64,000 nucleotides of DNA from Polyangium sp. 6x1 (GCF_029946515.1 NZ_JARZHH010000049.1:1-64000), one strand, 5' to 3'. Numbered from the stretch's first letter, positions 21,784 to 32,278 are shown. Numbers and translations are program-made. The notes: generated from the sequence alone by a model not told the origin.

Positions 21784-21835
21784 CTCCCGCTCCGAGGTAA
21801 CCGAGTAAACCTCAAGAGCTCCGCTGCTTTGCGCT

Positions 21836-23275
<1,440 letters not shown>

Positions 23276-23281
23276 GAGCGT

Positions 23282-23391
23282 AGCGCCGGGGTTTCACCCC
23301 GGACCCGACCAGGGGTTGTCCACCCCTGGACCCGGACCAGGGCCAGCCCTGGACCTTTGGTGCATCGACCGCGATGCGGTCGATGCAAAGG
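23282..23391 (+). repeat. Multi-hairpin 3' cassette, copy C
   Basis: Starts 6 nt after the regulator stop, same orientation. Hairpins: CCGGGG/CCCCGG (23286-23302); CCAGGGGT/ACCCCTGG with loop TGTCC (23309-23329); CCAGGG/CCCTGG (23337-23352); TGCATCGACCGC/GCGGTCGATGCA with loop GAT (23361-23387). It ends at the pgm stop codon. Confidence 0.85.
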
Positions 23392-23394
23392 CGA

Positions 23395-25197
23395 TCAGAT
23401 GCCCACGATCGCGGAGAGCGCTTTTTCGAGGTCGGACATGCGCGTCTTGGCGCGTCCCTCGGCCGCGGAGACGGCCTCGCCCGGCGTGATCGGCTCGCGG
23501 ATGTCGAAGTAGAATTTGATCTTCGGCTCGGTCCCGCTCGGCCGCGCAATGATGCGGCTGCCACCCTCGAGATCCAGCGCAATCATGTTGCTCTTCGGGA
23601 GCGAGAGCGCCTCGGTACGGCCGTCCGGAAGCGTGCGGACCTGCGCCTGGAAGTCGGAGAGCGCAAGCACGGCGAGCGCACCGACGTGCGAAGGCCGCGA
23701 CGCGCGCAGCCGATCCATCGCAGCCTGGATCTGCGCGAGCCCCTCGGTGCCAGGCAAGGTCACCGAGCGCTGGCCGCTCGCGTAGAGGCCATACCGGCGC
23801 GAGAGCGCTTCGAGCTCGTCGAGCAAGCTCTTGCCGCCGGCCTGGATGACGCTCGCAAGCTCAGCGAAGAGGAGCGCCGCGCCGATGCCATCCTTGTCAC
23901 GCACGAGCGTGCCCACCGTGTACCCGAGCGCCTCCTCGTACCCGAAGACGAACACAGCGCCCTCCGCGCGCTCGAGCTCCATCGCGCGATTCGCGATCCA
24001 CTTGAACCCGGTCAGCGTCTCCTCGTAACGGACCCCGTGCGCGCGCGCGATCGCGCCGAGCATGGGCGACGAGACGATCGACGCAATCACGAGCTTTCTT
24101 TGGGCATCCTCGACGGGAGCATCCTCCGTCAGGCAGGCCGGCGTGTGCGTGAGCAAGTAATGGCCGAGCAGTGTGCCGACCTGGTTGCCCGTGAGCTGCA
24201 AGTACCCGCCCTCGGGCCGGCGCACGGCAACGGCGAGCCGATCGACGTCGGGATCGTTCGCGAGGATGATCGTCGCGCCCTCGCGCTCACCAAGCGCAAA
24301 GGACAGATCCATCGCCCCCTTCTCCTCGGGGTTCGGAAAAGCCACGGTCGGGAACGCGCCGTCCGGCTCCGCCTGCTCGGGCACGGTTTTGACCCGGCCA
24401 AACCCCGCCGCCGCGAGCGCCGCCCGCACGAGCCGGTTCCCCACGCCATGCAGCGGCGTGTACACGATCGAGAGCGAACGATCGCCGTCCCCCCGCACCG
24501 AGAGCGCCGCGATCGCGGCGAGGTATCGGTCGTCGAGATCGTTTGGGAACGAACGAACGAGCCCCTTCGCCTGCGCTGCATCGAGGTCCATGCGGGGCAC
24601 GTCCTTCGCCGCCGGCGAGGCGTCGATCGCAGCCGCGATGCCCTTGTCGTGCGGCGGGATGATCTGCGCGCCGTTGCCCCAGTAGACCTTGTAGCCGTTG
24701 TACTCGGGCGGGTTGTGGCTCGCCGTGATCATCACGCCCGCGACCGCGTCGAGCTCCTTCACCGCGTACGCCGCGACGGGCGTAGGGCAGGGGATCGGCG
24801 AGAGGATCGCCGGGATGCCGGCCGCGGCGAAGGCGCAGGCCGTGTCCTCGGCGAACTCACGGCTCATCCGCCGGCCGTCGTACCCGATCACGACCCCACG
24901 CGCGCGCGCAGCGGCCTCGTCCGTCACGAGGAGGTACCGCGCGAGACCAGCCGTCGTCCGCAGGACGACCGCGCGGTTCATGCGGGTCTCGCCCGCGCCG
25001 AGGACGCCTCGCAGCCCCGCCGTGCCGAACTCGAGCGGGCCCGCGAAGCGCTCGCCGAGGTCCCGCAACGAGCTCGCCTTCTGCGCCGGATCTTCGGCGG
25101 AAGAAGCGAGCTCGACGAGGCGGGTGAGCTCTTTGCGGGTCTCGGGATCGGGGTCGGCTTCGACCCAGCGTTGGGCGCGCGCGAGGAGGTCGGTCAT
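23395..25197 (-). CDS. Phosphoglucomutase/phosphomannomutase family protein
   Basis: Alpha-D-phosphohexomutase of 600 residues, the size of the PgcA-like phosphoglucomutases. All four family sites are visible: the phosphoserine loop TASHNPPEYNGYK (Ser160), the metal loop DPDVDRLAVAV, the sugar loop FGYEEALGY and the phosphate-binding RPSGTEPKIKFYF near the C-terminus. It would interconvert hexose-1- and hexose-6-phosphates for glycogen or surface-polysaccharide synthesis; the sugar cannot be fixed from sequence. ATG 25197 is used; the frame extends upstream without a better start. It follows the biotin carboxylase gene by 16 nt on the same strand. Confidence 0.93.
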   Translation of the reverse strand: MTDLLARAQRWVEADPDPETRKELTRLVELASSAEDPAQKASSLRDLGERFAGPLEFGTAGLRGVLGAGETRMNRAVVLRTTAGLARYLLVTDEAAARARGVVIGYDGRRMSREFAEDTACAFAAAGIPAILSPIPCPTPVAAYAVKELDAVAGVMITASHNPPEYNGYKVYWGNGAQIIPPHDKGIAAAIDASPAAKDVPRMDLDAAQAKGLVRSFPNDLDDRYLAAIAALSVRGDGDRSLSIVYTPLHGVGNRLVRAALAAAGFGRVKTVPEQAEPDGAFPTVAFPNPEEKGAMDLSFALGEREGATIILANDPDVDRLAVAVRRPEGGYLQLTGNQVGTLLGHYLLTHTPACLTEDAPVEDAQRKLVIASIVSSPMLGAIARAHGVRYEETLTGFKWIANRAMELERAEGAVFVFGYEEALGYTVGTLVRDKDGIGAALLFAELASVIQAGGKSLLDELEALSRRYGLYASGQRSVTLPGTEGLAQIQAAMDRLRASRPSHVGALAVLALSDFQAQVRTLPDGRTEALSLPKSNMIALDLEGGSRIIARPSGTEPKIKFYFDIREPITPGEAVSAAEGRAKTRMSDLEKALSAIVGI

Positions 25198-25213
25198 CGT
25201 GAGGAGAGTTGTA

Positions 25214-26608
25214 TCACCGCTTCTCTTTCGCGAGCGCCTCCGCGAAGAGCGTGTCGTACCGTCCGCCCACGAAATTCTCCGACGCGAGAACCTGGCGCAG
25301 GAACGACAGGTTCGTCCCCGCCGGTCCAAGAGGACCCACGAGCTCGAGCGTCGTCCCGGCGAGCGCCTCGTCGAGTCGAGCGATCGCCTCGGCCCGGCTG
25401 CGGCCAGACGCGACGATCTTGGCGATCATCGGATCGTAGAACGGCGTGACCTCCGAACCCTCCTCGACCCCGGTCTCGATCCGCAGATCCCCGCCCGCCG
25501 GCGCCCAGACGAGCTTCTCGATGCGGCCCGGCTGCGGGGCAAATTTCTTCGCGGGATCCTCGGCGTAGACGCGCGCCTCGATCGCGTGCCCTCGCCCCTC
25601 GGCCGCGAGCACCTCGGGCGCGAGGCGCTCGCCGGCGGCGACGCGGATCTGCTGCTCCACGAGGTCGATCCCCCACACCATCTCGGTCACGCAGTGCTCG
25701 ACCTGGAGACGCGCGTTGACCTCGAGGAAGAAGATCTCGCCGTCGCCCGAAGCGACGAACTCGACCGTGCCGGCGCCGATGTACCCGACGCTCTGCACGA
25801 TCCGCTTGGCCTGCTCGAAGAGGTCCCTTCGCTTGGCCTCACCGGCTTCGCCCTGGAAAAACGGGGCCGGCGAGGGCGTCTCCTCCACGATCTTCTGGTG
25901 CCGGCGCTGCACGCTGCACTCGCGCTCGCCGAGCGCGACCACGTTGCCATGCGTGTCGGCCAGGATCTGCACCTCGATGTGCTTGGGCGCGCGCATGTAC
26001 CGCTCGAGGTAGACGCGCGCGTCGCCGAACGCGCTCTTGCCGCGATCCGAGCAAGCCGTGAGGGCACGCGGTAATTTTCCGATGTCCTCGACGATCTGCA
26101 TGCCGATGCCGCCGCCGCCGCCCGCGGCCTTCACGAGGATCGGCAGGCCGATGCGCTCGGCCTCGCGTGTGGCGAGCTCGACGTCGTCCGCGCGGATGGG
26201 CCCGTCCGTGCCGGGGGGCGGCGAGACGCCCACGCGCTTGGCCACCTCGCGCGCCTTGATCTTGTCGCCGAAGGCGTCGAGCGCCTCGGGGCGCGGGCCG
26301 ATGAAGACGATGCCGGCGTCGTTCACCGCGCGGCAGAAGGCTTCTTTCTCGCTGAGCAGCCCATAACCGGGGTGGATCGCGCGCGCGCCGGTCTGCTTGG
26401 CGGCGGCGAGGACCGCATCGATCGAGAGGTAGCTGTCCTTGACGGGCGGCGGACCGATCCGCACGGCCTCGTCGGCCATGCGGACATGCGGGGCGTTCGC
26501 GTCGGCGTCCGAGTAGACGGCGACGACGGGAATCCCGAGGCGCTTGCAGGTGCGGGCGACGCGGCAGGCGATCTCGCCGCGGTTGGCGATGAGGATCTTT
26601 TCGAACAC
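25214..26608 (-). CDS. Biotin carboxylase subunit
   Basis: ATP-grasp enzyme that carboxylates biotin using ATP and bicarbonate for an acyl-CoA carboxylase. The 464-residue product begins FEKILIANRGEIACRVARTC and has the Gly-rich ATP loop KAAGGGGGIGM and ALGERECSVQRRHQKIVEE. The catalytic segment is LEVNARLQVEH, with Ala where EMNTRLQVEH is common. It lacks a C-terminal biotin-carrier domain, so a separate carrier is needed, and none is encoded nearby. It may serve acetyl-, propionyl- or methylcrotonyl-CoA carboxylase. The downstream neighbour is the phosphohexomutase. Confidence 0.93.
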   Translation of the reverse strand: MFEKILIANRGEIACRVARTCKRLGIPVVAVYSDADANAPHVRMADEAVRIGPPPVKDSYLSIDAVLAAAKQTGARAIHPGYGLLSEKEAFCRAVNDAGIVFIGPRPEALDAFGDKIKAREVAKRVGVSPPPGTDGPIRADDVELATREAERIGLPILVKAAGGGGGIGMQIVEDIGKLPRALTACSDRGKSAFGDARVYLERYMRAPKHIEVQILADTHGNVVALGERECSVQRRHQKIVEETPSPAPFFQGEAGEAKRRDLFEQAKRIVQSVGYIGAGTVEFVASGDGEIFFLEVNARLQVEHCVTEMVWGIDLVEQQIRVAAGERLAPEVLAAEGRGHAIEARVYAEDPAKKFAPQPGRIEKLVWAPAGGDLRIETGVEEGSEVTPFYDPMIAKIVASGRSRAEAIARLDEALAGTTLELVGPLGPAGTNLSFLRQVLASENFVGGRYDTLFAEALAKEKR

Positions 26609-26670
26609 GGTCCCAGCGATGTGCGCGCGCGGTCGCGGGACGTCAAGAGCGGGCGAGCGCGATCAGCGAC

Positions 26671-27858
26671 TCACGACGTGGACTTCCTGAATCCTTTGAC
26701 CTTTGGTTTCGCGCCGAGCAACACGAGCTGCCCGCACGCGGCCGAGACATCGTCCCCGCGCCTTCGCCGGATGAAACACGAGTACCCCATGCCGACGAGC
26801 GTCTGCTGGAACGCGAAGACGCGCGTCATATCGGGCGGACCGAGCGTCGAGGCCTCGATGGGGTTCATGGGGATCAGGTTGATCTTCACGGGCATGCCGC
26901 GCAGCAGCCGCGCGAGTTTCCTCGCCTCGTCGACATCGTCGTTCTTGCCCGAGACGAGCGTGTACTCGATGGTGATGCGCCGGCGCCGCTGCATCGGGTA
27001 GGCCTTGAGCGCCGCAAGCAGCTCCGCGATCGGGTACTTCTTGTTGATCGGCATGAGCGCCGAGCGGCTCTCGTCGTCGGCCGCGTGCAGCGAGATGGCG
27101 AGCGCGATCTGCCCGTTGAAATCACGCCCGAGCCGCTCGATCTCGGGGACGAGGCCCGAGGTCGAGACCGTCACGCGGCGCGTGGACAGCGCGATCCCGT
27201 CGGGGTGCGTGAGCAGGCGCAGCGCGCGGGCCGTGCCGTCGTAATTGTGCAGCGGCTCGCCCATGCCCATGAACACGACGTTCCGCAGCGCCTCGCCCTC
27301 GTCGAGCAGCGCGCGCCCGAGCAGGACCTGCGCGACGATCTCCTCCGGCCCGAGGTGCCGCTTCCACCCGGCCACGCCGCTCGCGCAGAACACGCACCCC
27401 ATCGCGCAGCCGACCTGCGTGGAGATGCACTGGGTCACGCGGATCTTCCCGCGGAAGGCCTCCTCCACGGGCTCGTCGTCCTCGTCCTCGTCATCGTCCG
27501 CGACGGCCGCGTCGGCGTCCATCTCGGGATCCGGGCGCGCGCCGGGGCCGCTCACCGCAGGCAGAAGGACGGTCTCGATCGTGGCGCCGTCCTTCAAGCG
27601 AACGACGAGCTTGCGCGTGCCGTCGGCCGAGCGGTGGACGTGCACGATCTCGGCGATCGAGCCGAGCCCTTCCTCGGCGAGGGAGGCGCGCAGGCGCGCG
27701 GACACGTTGGTCATCGCCGCGGGATCGACGACGCCGTGGCGGTGGATCCAGTTGAAGATCTGCTTGGCCGCGAAGGCCCGCTCGCCGCGCGAGGCGAGCG
27801 TGTCGCGCCACTCTTCGGGGAGACGCGCGATGGGATGGACGGAGGCAGCGGGCTTCAC
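26671..27858 (-). CDS. rlmN: 23S rRNA (adenine2503-C2)/tRNA methyltransferase RlmN
   Basis: Radical-SAM methylase of A2503 in 23S rRNA and A37 in some tRNAs. The 395-residue product (GTG start at 27858; a further GTG lies 30 nt upstream) contains the 4Fe-4S motif CAMGCVFC (C151, C155, C158), the MGMGEPLHNYD loop and the second catalytic cysteine region SAACGQL. Between the N-terminal domain and the radical-SAM core there is an unusual acidic insertion (about residues 105-135), mostly Asp/Glu, where relatives have a short turn. The upstream gap 27859-28053 separates it from a divergent gene. Confidence 0.95.
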   Translation of the reverse strand: MKPAASVHPIARLPEEWRDTLASRGERAFAAKQIFNWIHRHGVVDPAAMTNVSARLRASLAEEGLGSIAEIVHVHRSADGTRKLVVRLKDGATIETVLLPAVSGPGARPDPEMDADAAVADDDEDEDDEPVEEAFRGKIRVTQCISTQVGCAMGCVFCASGVAGWKRHLGPEEIVAQVLLGRALLDEGEALRNVVFMGMGEPLHNYDGTARALRLLTHPDGIALSTRRVTVSTSGLVPEIERLGRDFNGQIALAISLHAADDESRSALMPINKKYPIAELLAALKAYPMQRRRRITIEYTLVSGKNDDVDEARKLARLLRGMPVKINLIPMNPIEASTLGPPDMTRVFAFQQTLVGMGYSCFIRRRRGDDVSAACGQLVLLGAKPKVKGFRKSTS

Positions 27859-28053
27859 GATGGCGTCGTGGTTAGTGCGCACGAGACGGAGCGGCAAGGG
27901 AACGAACAAGAGTTGCCGCAAAGACAGGGTGGATCCGTCGAGATCCGCCGGGAAACGGCCGAGACGGACCCTGCGGCCCGTTTGCTTTACGGGTGATGAA
28001 ATCTGTCGTAGTGTCGAAGAATTCCGCAATAGGACGGACCTAGGGAGTAACCC

Positions 28054-28662
28054 ATGGGTGTGAGCTTTTCCCAGGCAGCGCGGCGAGTGGCGACGAAGTA
28101 CGTCGATGGCTCGTCCCTCGACGCCGCTGTGGAGGTACTGGGAGCGCGTGCCGACAAGGACGTCGAATCGCTGGATTCCGAGGGCAAGGCGAGCCTGATC
28201 AGCTTCCTCGTGCGCAACCTCCGCGAGCTCAGCGTGGAAGAGGCCACCGAGCTCGAGCGCAAGCTGCTCCGCGAGATGGGCGCGGTGCCGAAGCCGATGA
28301 AGACGGTCGTCGTGAAGGACGACATCTCGGTGATCACGCTGCGCAACTACGTCCGCTACCTCTGCGTCTACCTCGGGATGGAGTGGAACCGAGGCATGCT
28401 CCTCCAGTCGGCCGTCTCGGATCTCGCCCGCTTCGCGCTCACGCGCGGCGCCGGGACGTTCGAGATCTCCGCGGCGCGCGAGAAGGTGAGCTTCCGCGTT
28501 CACATCGACGGGCAGGTCGCGATCGGCGGCGCGTGGCTCTCCACGTCGAACGAGCCGCTGCTCGCCGGCGTGCGCAACCTCGCGCGAGGGCTCCGGAGCA
28601 CGTCGGGCGCGCAAGGATCGCAGCTCGAGTTCGACGTCGAGTGGGCGGCCGCGGTCGCCTGA
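28054..28662 (+). CDS. Unknown protein with RsbT-like (degenerate HATPase) segment
   Basis: 202-residue soluble protein with no signal peptide. Residues about 85-150 (VVVKDDISVITLRNYVRYL, then SAVSDLARFAL) resemble the N-terminal strand and N-box helix of the RsbT/RsbW anti-sigma kinase family. The glycine-rich ATP-lid motifs of a working kinase are not evident. The N-terminal 80 residues are helical and unfamiliar. A plausible rbs (GGGAG) precedes the ATG. The gene diverges from rlmN and lies 51 nt upstream of the flavodoxin-fold gene on the same strand. It may be a partner-switch or sensor protein, but the function is not assigned. Confidence 0.55.
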   Translation: MGVSFSQAARRVATKYVDGSSLDAAVEVLGARADKDVESLDSEGKASLISFLVRNLRELSVEEATELERKLLREMGAVPKPMKTVVVKDDISVITLRNYVRYLCVYLGMEWNRGMLLQSAVSDLARFALTRGAGTFEISAAREKVSFRVHIDGQVAIGGAWLSTSNEPLLAGVRNLARGLRSTSGAQGSQLEFDVEWAAAVA

Positions 28663-28713
28663 TCGTCGGGCTCGTCTCGCGTATCTCGCGAACAAGGGGA
28701 AGAGAAGAACGTC

Positions 28714-29352
28714 ATGGGATTCGTGCTGGACTTGTTCGCGCTTCCGCGGGCCGAGCGCTCGCGGACGCGCAGGCTTCGTAACGCGTTTTTCAGCGCATAC
28801 CTCGAGAAGAACCCCGACGCGCAGCGCGTCGAGGTCGACATCGTGCGGGACGCGGAGAAGCTGCCGGCCTGGGACGAGTGGGACGTCCAGACCAAGTTCG
28901 AGATGCTCTACGGCGAGGGCAACCTCGACGAGGAGATGGCCGCGCGCTGGAACGCGCTCAGCCGGTGGACCGATCAGCTCCACCAAGCGAACCTGATCGT
29001 GCTCTCCACGCCCATGTGGAACCTCTCGATCCCGTGGCAGCTCAAGCGCTGGATCGACGCGGTCGTGCAGGCGCGCCTCACGTTCGAGGTGCAGAAGGGC
29101 GAGTTCAAGGGCCTGCTCGGCGGGCGCCCCGTCGTCCTGCTCGTCTCGCGCGACGGCGCGTATCCGCCGGGATCGCCGTTCGCTTCGTGGGACTTTCAGG
29201 TGCCGTACCTGAAGACGATCCTCGGGCTCATGGGCCTCGGCCCGTTCCACGAGATCATCGCCGAGCCCATGGGCCTCATGGGTCCGCAGGTCGCGAAAGA
29301 GGCGCTCGACGCGGCCGTGGTTCGCGCCGCCGATCTCGCCAAGACGCTCTAG
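28714..29352 (+). CDS. AzoR-like flavodoxin-fold NAD(P)H oxidoreductase
   Basis: 212-residue FMN-dependent quinone or azo-compound reductase. The diagnostic block STPMWNLSIPWQLKRWID (about residues 95-112) corresponds to the FMN-contacting loop of the AzoR/NQO family, and LLVSRDGAYPPGSP to the second flavin loop. Expected role: two-electron reduction of quinones, protecting against redox stress. The N-terminus is shortened relative to AzoR (no long PRxxxS phosphate loop); MGFVLDLFALPRAERSRTR takes its place. It is probably co-transcribed with the RsbT-like gene upstream and is convergent with the propeller gene, whose stop lies 7 nt away. Confidence 0.8.
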   Translation: MGFVLDLFALPRAERSRTRRLRNAFFSAYLEKNPDAQRVEVDIVRDAEKLPAWDEWDVQTKFEMLYGEGNLDEEMAARWNALSRWTDQLHQANLIVLSTPMWNLSIPWQLKRWIDAVVQARLTFEVQKGEFKGLLGGRPVVLLVSRDGAYPPGSPFASWDFQVPYLKTILGLMGLGPFHEIIAEPMGLMGPQVAKEALDAAVVRAADLAKTL

Positions 29353-29358
29353 TCCCTA

Positions 29359-30531
29359 TCAAAGCGGCATCGAGGCGATGTCCTTCGGCGCCCGCTTCAC
29401 CCGCTCGAAGCTCTGCGTGCTGAAGTAGACGTGCGTCGCGTCCACCGCGACGTAACACGGCCGATCTTGCCCGCTCGCGAGGGCCAAGGGCTCACCGCCC
29501 GCGAGGCGCTGCTTCAGGATACGCCCGCTTCTGCTCGCGTTGGTCCCGTCGACTTCGCCCGGATCCGACCAGTAGACCGCCTCGCCGTCGATCGCCATCG
29601 AGCACATGCGCGTCTCGGCCACCGCGACGTCGAACGCAAATCCGCCTTTGACGGGGGCCTTTCGCACGACGGCGCGCGTGCCCAGGGCATCCTTCGAGGA
29701 GATCCAGTACACGTCGCTGCCGACGATGGTGACGCGTTTGACCTGATCCTGGCCGGAGGAGATGACCTCGATTTTGCCGCCGCCGATCGGCATCCGCACG
29801 ACCTCGCCCTGCTTGTTCACGTCGCGCCGCGCCCAGTACACGTGCGTCGCGTCCACTGCGATCCCGGAAGGCTCGCGCTCGCCCGCCGCGAGCACCGTGT
29901 GCGCCCCGCCCGCGAGCGGCGCGCGCGCCACGAAGCCGTCGATGTAGTCACGCTCCACGCTGCCCCCGTCGACCCAGTACGCGTGCGTCGCGGAGACCGC
30001 CACCGCGCTCGGCATCACGATCCTCGACGCGAGCACGCGCGGCGCGCCCGATCCGTCGAGCGGGAAGGCCGTGATCGTGCCTTGCCCGTCGGTCATGAGG
30101 CCGCCCGCGTCCGCGACGACGAGCACGTCCTTGCCGAGCGCGACGTCGAGCGGCATGCGCCCCGATCCGAGCGTGGTCTCCGCGTCGCCCGTGACGGCAG
30201 CGGCGAGGATCCGCTGCCCGAGGAGCGACTCGCCGAAGTAGACGCGTCTCCCGTCGGTCGCGAGGCCCGCGATGAGCGCCTTGCCCCGCGACACCACGAG
30301 GTCCCCGGGCTGCGCCGGCGCGCGGCTGCCGAGCATGCCCCGATCCTGGATCGACGGGCGCTCGAAGGGCGGGTTCGTCGGTCCAAACGCGCCCACGTTG
30401 GGGCGCTCGTCCGTGTCGCAGCGGGAGTAGAAAAACGCGGCCTGGGCGGCGACGACGACGGCGAGGACGGCCCAGCGCCACGAGCGCGCCGGCGCGGGCG
30501 GAGGGGGTTGCGAGGCGTTCACGCGCGGCAT
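29359..30531 (-). CDS. Membrane-anchored beta-propeller-like protein
   Basis: 390 residues. An N-terminal transmembrane or uncleaved signal segment (about 19-36, WAVLAVVVAAQAAFFYSRC) follows a Pro-rich start, so the body is probably periplasmic or surface-exposed. The rest has at least six repeats of about 45-50 residues marked by xVYW or HVYF (for example HAYWVDGG, HVYWARRD, DVYWISSKD, AVYWSDPGE). These resemble YWTD/DUF5050-type beta-propeller blades. Such domains bind proteins or ligands, and no catalytic residues are recognised. It stands alone on the minus strand between two plus-strand units. Function unknown. Confidence 0.7.
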   Translation of the reverse strand: MPRVNASQPPPPAPARSWRWAVLAVVVAAQAAFFYSRCDTDERPNVGAFGPTNPPFERPSIQDRGMLGSRAPAQPGDLVVSRGKALIAGLATDGRRVYFGESLLGQRILAAAVTGDAETTLGSGRMPLDVALGKDVLVVADAGGLMTDGQGTITAFPLDGSGAPRVLASRIVMPSAVAVSATHAYWVDGGSVERDYIDGFVARAPLAGGAHTVLAAGEREPSGIAVDATHVYWARRDVNKQGEVVRMPIGGGKIEVISSGQDQVKRVTIVGSDVYWISSKDALGTRAVVRKAPVKGGFAFDVAVAETRMCSMAIDGEAVYWSDPGEVDGTNASRSGRILKQRLAGGEPLALASGQDRPCYVAVDATHVYFSTQSFERVKRAPKDIASMPL

Positions 30532-30605
30532 GGTAGCCGGCCTCGGGCGCGCGTGGGCAGGAGAGGAGGACGGCCGGCGTGGGCCCTCCGTGCTACGGGT
30601 TCGTC

Positions 30606-31451
30606 ATGGCCAGGCCTTTTGACCCCGTCGTCGTGCCTCCGCTCGAAGAGCAGCGCGGCCAGACCTTTCCTCGCCTCGTCGAGCTCATGCAACGCCTGCT
30701 CGCGCCGGACGGCTGCCCCTGGGACAGAAAGCAGTCGTTCGAGACGCTGCGAAAGTACGTGCTCGAAGAGGCGTGCGAGGTCATCGACGCGATCGACGCG
30801 GGCGACCGAAAGGAGCTCCGCGGCGAGCTCGGGGATCTGCTCTTGCAGGTCGTCTTTCAAGCGGAGCTCGGGCGCGCGGAGGGGGCGTTTGGCCCCGACG
30901 ACGTGGTCGCCGCGATCTGCGAGAAGCTCGTGCGGCGGCACCCGCACGTCTTCGCGGACATGACGGTCCAGGGCGCGGACGAAGTGCTCCGCAACTGGGA
31001 GCTCATCAAGGCGAAGGAGCGCGCGGGCAAGCCCGAGCAGGGGATCCTCTCGGGCGTGCCGCGCAGCTTGCCGGCGCTCGTGCGGGCGCAGCGCATCGGC
31101 GAGAAGGTCGCGCGCGTGGGCTTCGACTGGCCGGACGTCGCGGGATCGCGGGCCAAGGTGGCCGAGGAGATCCGCGAGCTCGACGAGGCGATCGCGTCGG
31201 GCGACGCGGGGGCGATCGAGGCGGAGCTCGGCGACGCGCTCTTCGCGCTGGTGAACCTCGCGCGGCACGTGAACGTGGATGCCGAGAGCGCGCTGCGCCG
31301 CACGATCGACAAGTTCACGCGCCGCTTCGACCACGTCGAATCCCGCGTGCGCGAGCGCCACGGCGGCTGGCCCGATCCGGGCGGGGAGGATCACCTCACG
31401 CTCGAGGAGCTCGACGTCTACTGGGAGGAGTCGAAGAAATCGGGTAGGTAA
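30606..31451 (+). CDS. mazG: Nucleoside triphosphate pyrophosphohydrolase MazG
   Basis: Hydrolyses NTPs to NMP and PPi, clearing damaged nucleotides and lowering ppGpp signalling in some bacteria. The 281-residue product has the two tandem MazG domains. The N-terminal one carries the family signature CPWDRKQSFETLRKYVLEEA with the metal-binding EExxE pattern and the later ELGDLLLQVVFQ. The second domain repeats it as EEIRELDEAI and ELGDALFALVNLAR. ATG 30606 fits the conserved start; the frame extends 27 nt further upstream. It is followed after 5 nt by the enoyl-CoA hydratase gene. Confidence 0.95.
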   Translation: MARPFDPVVVPPLEEQRGQTFPRLVELMQRLLAPDGCPWDRKQSFETLRKYVLEEACEVIDAIDAGDRKELRGELGDLLLQVVFQAELGRAEGAFGPDDVVAAICEKLVRRHPHVFADMTVQGADEVLRNWELIKAKERAGKPEQGILSGVPRSLPALVRAQRIGEKVARVGFDWPDVAGSRAKVAEEIRELDEAIASGDAGAIEAELGDALFALVNLARHVNVDAESALRRTIDKFTRRFDHVESRVRERHGGWPDPGGEDHLTLEELDVYWEESKKSGR

Positions 31452-31456
31452 AGCGC

Positions 31457-32242
31457 ATGTCCGAACAGGTCCTTTTGGTCGAGCACGAAGGCCCCGTCGC
31501 CGTCGTCACGTTGAACAGGCCCCGGGCGAAGAACGCGCTCGACAACGAGCTGCTCGGCGCGCTTCTCGAGACGCTGCCTCGGCTCGGCGCGGACGCGTCG
31601 GTGCGCGCGGTGGTGCTGACGGGCGCGGGCGGCGCGTTCTGCGCGGGCGCGGATCTCAAGAACGCGATGGGCAGCCTGCAGGCCGCGGGCGGCTTCGACG
31701 CGATCATGGAGCGTTACCACGGGATCATCCGCGCGATCGTGAACGCGCCGAAGCCGTTCGTCGCGATGGTCGAGGGCCCGGCTGTGGGCTTCGGCTGCGA
31801 TCTCGCGCTCGCGTGTGATCTCCGGATGCTCGGCCAGGATGCCTATCTGGAAGAGCGCTTCGTGAAGATCGGGCTCATGCCGGATGGCGGCGGGTCGTTC
31901 TGGCTCCCGCGCCTCGTCGGCCTCGGGCGCGCGATGGAGATCATGCTGACGGGCGATCGCATCTTGGCCGATCAGGCCTTCTCGCTCGGCCTCGCGAATC
32001 GCGTCCTGCCTTCGACCGAGCTCCGCGCGGAGACGATGAAGCTCGCCGCGCGCCTCGCGAAGGGCCCGCCGCTCGCATATGCCGAGATCAAGAGCGCGGT
32101 CCGGAAGAGCCTCGGCAGCACCATCGACGAGGCGCTCGATCGCGAGAAGGCCGGGCAGGTGAAGCTCTTGCAGTCGGCCGACTGCATGGAGGGCGTGCTC
32201 GCCTGGATGGAGAAGCGCGAGCCTTCGTTTCAGGGCAAATGA
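31457..32242 (+). CDS. Enoyl-CoA hydratase/isomerase family protein
   Basis: 261-residue crotonase-fold enzyme. The oxyanion-hole segments GAGGAFCAGADLKNAM (about residues 55-70) and VEGPAVGFGCDLALACD (about 104-120) are well conserved. The catalytic Glu position of hydratases falls near EERFVKIGLMPDGGGSFWLP, where an Asp-Gly-Gly-Gly pattern typical of isomerase/hydratase paralogues is seen. Substrate cannot be deduced. It probably forms a two-gene unit with mazG, an apparently incidental pairing. Confidence 0.9.
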   Translation: MSEQVLLVEHEGPVAVVTLNRPRAKNALDNELLGALLETLPRLGADASVRAVVLTGAGGAFCAGADLKNAMGSLQAAGGFDAIMERYHGIIRAIVNAPKPFVAMVEGPAVGFGCDLALACDLRMLGQDAYLEERFVKIGLMPDGGGSFWLPRLVGLGRAMEIMLTGDRILADQAFSLGLANRVLPSTELRAETMKLAARLAKGPPLAYAEIKSAVRKSLGSTIDEALDREKAGQVKLLQSADCMEGVLAWMEKREPSFQGK

Positions 32243-32249
32243 TCGAGTC

Positions 32250-32269
32250 CGGGCGCGCCTGAGCGCCCG
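32250..32269. terminator. Short GC hairpin in convergent gap
   Basis: CGGGCGC (32250-32256) pairs with GCGCCCG (32263-32269) around a 6-nt loop, between the convergent stops of the hydratase (32242) and the phosphatase gene (32279). No T-run, so it may act only as a weak or Rho-assisted end. Confidence 0.4.
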
Positions 32270-32278
32270 ATCCTGCGC

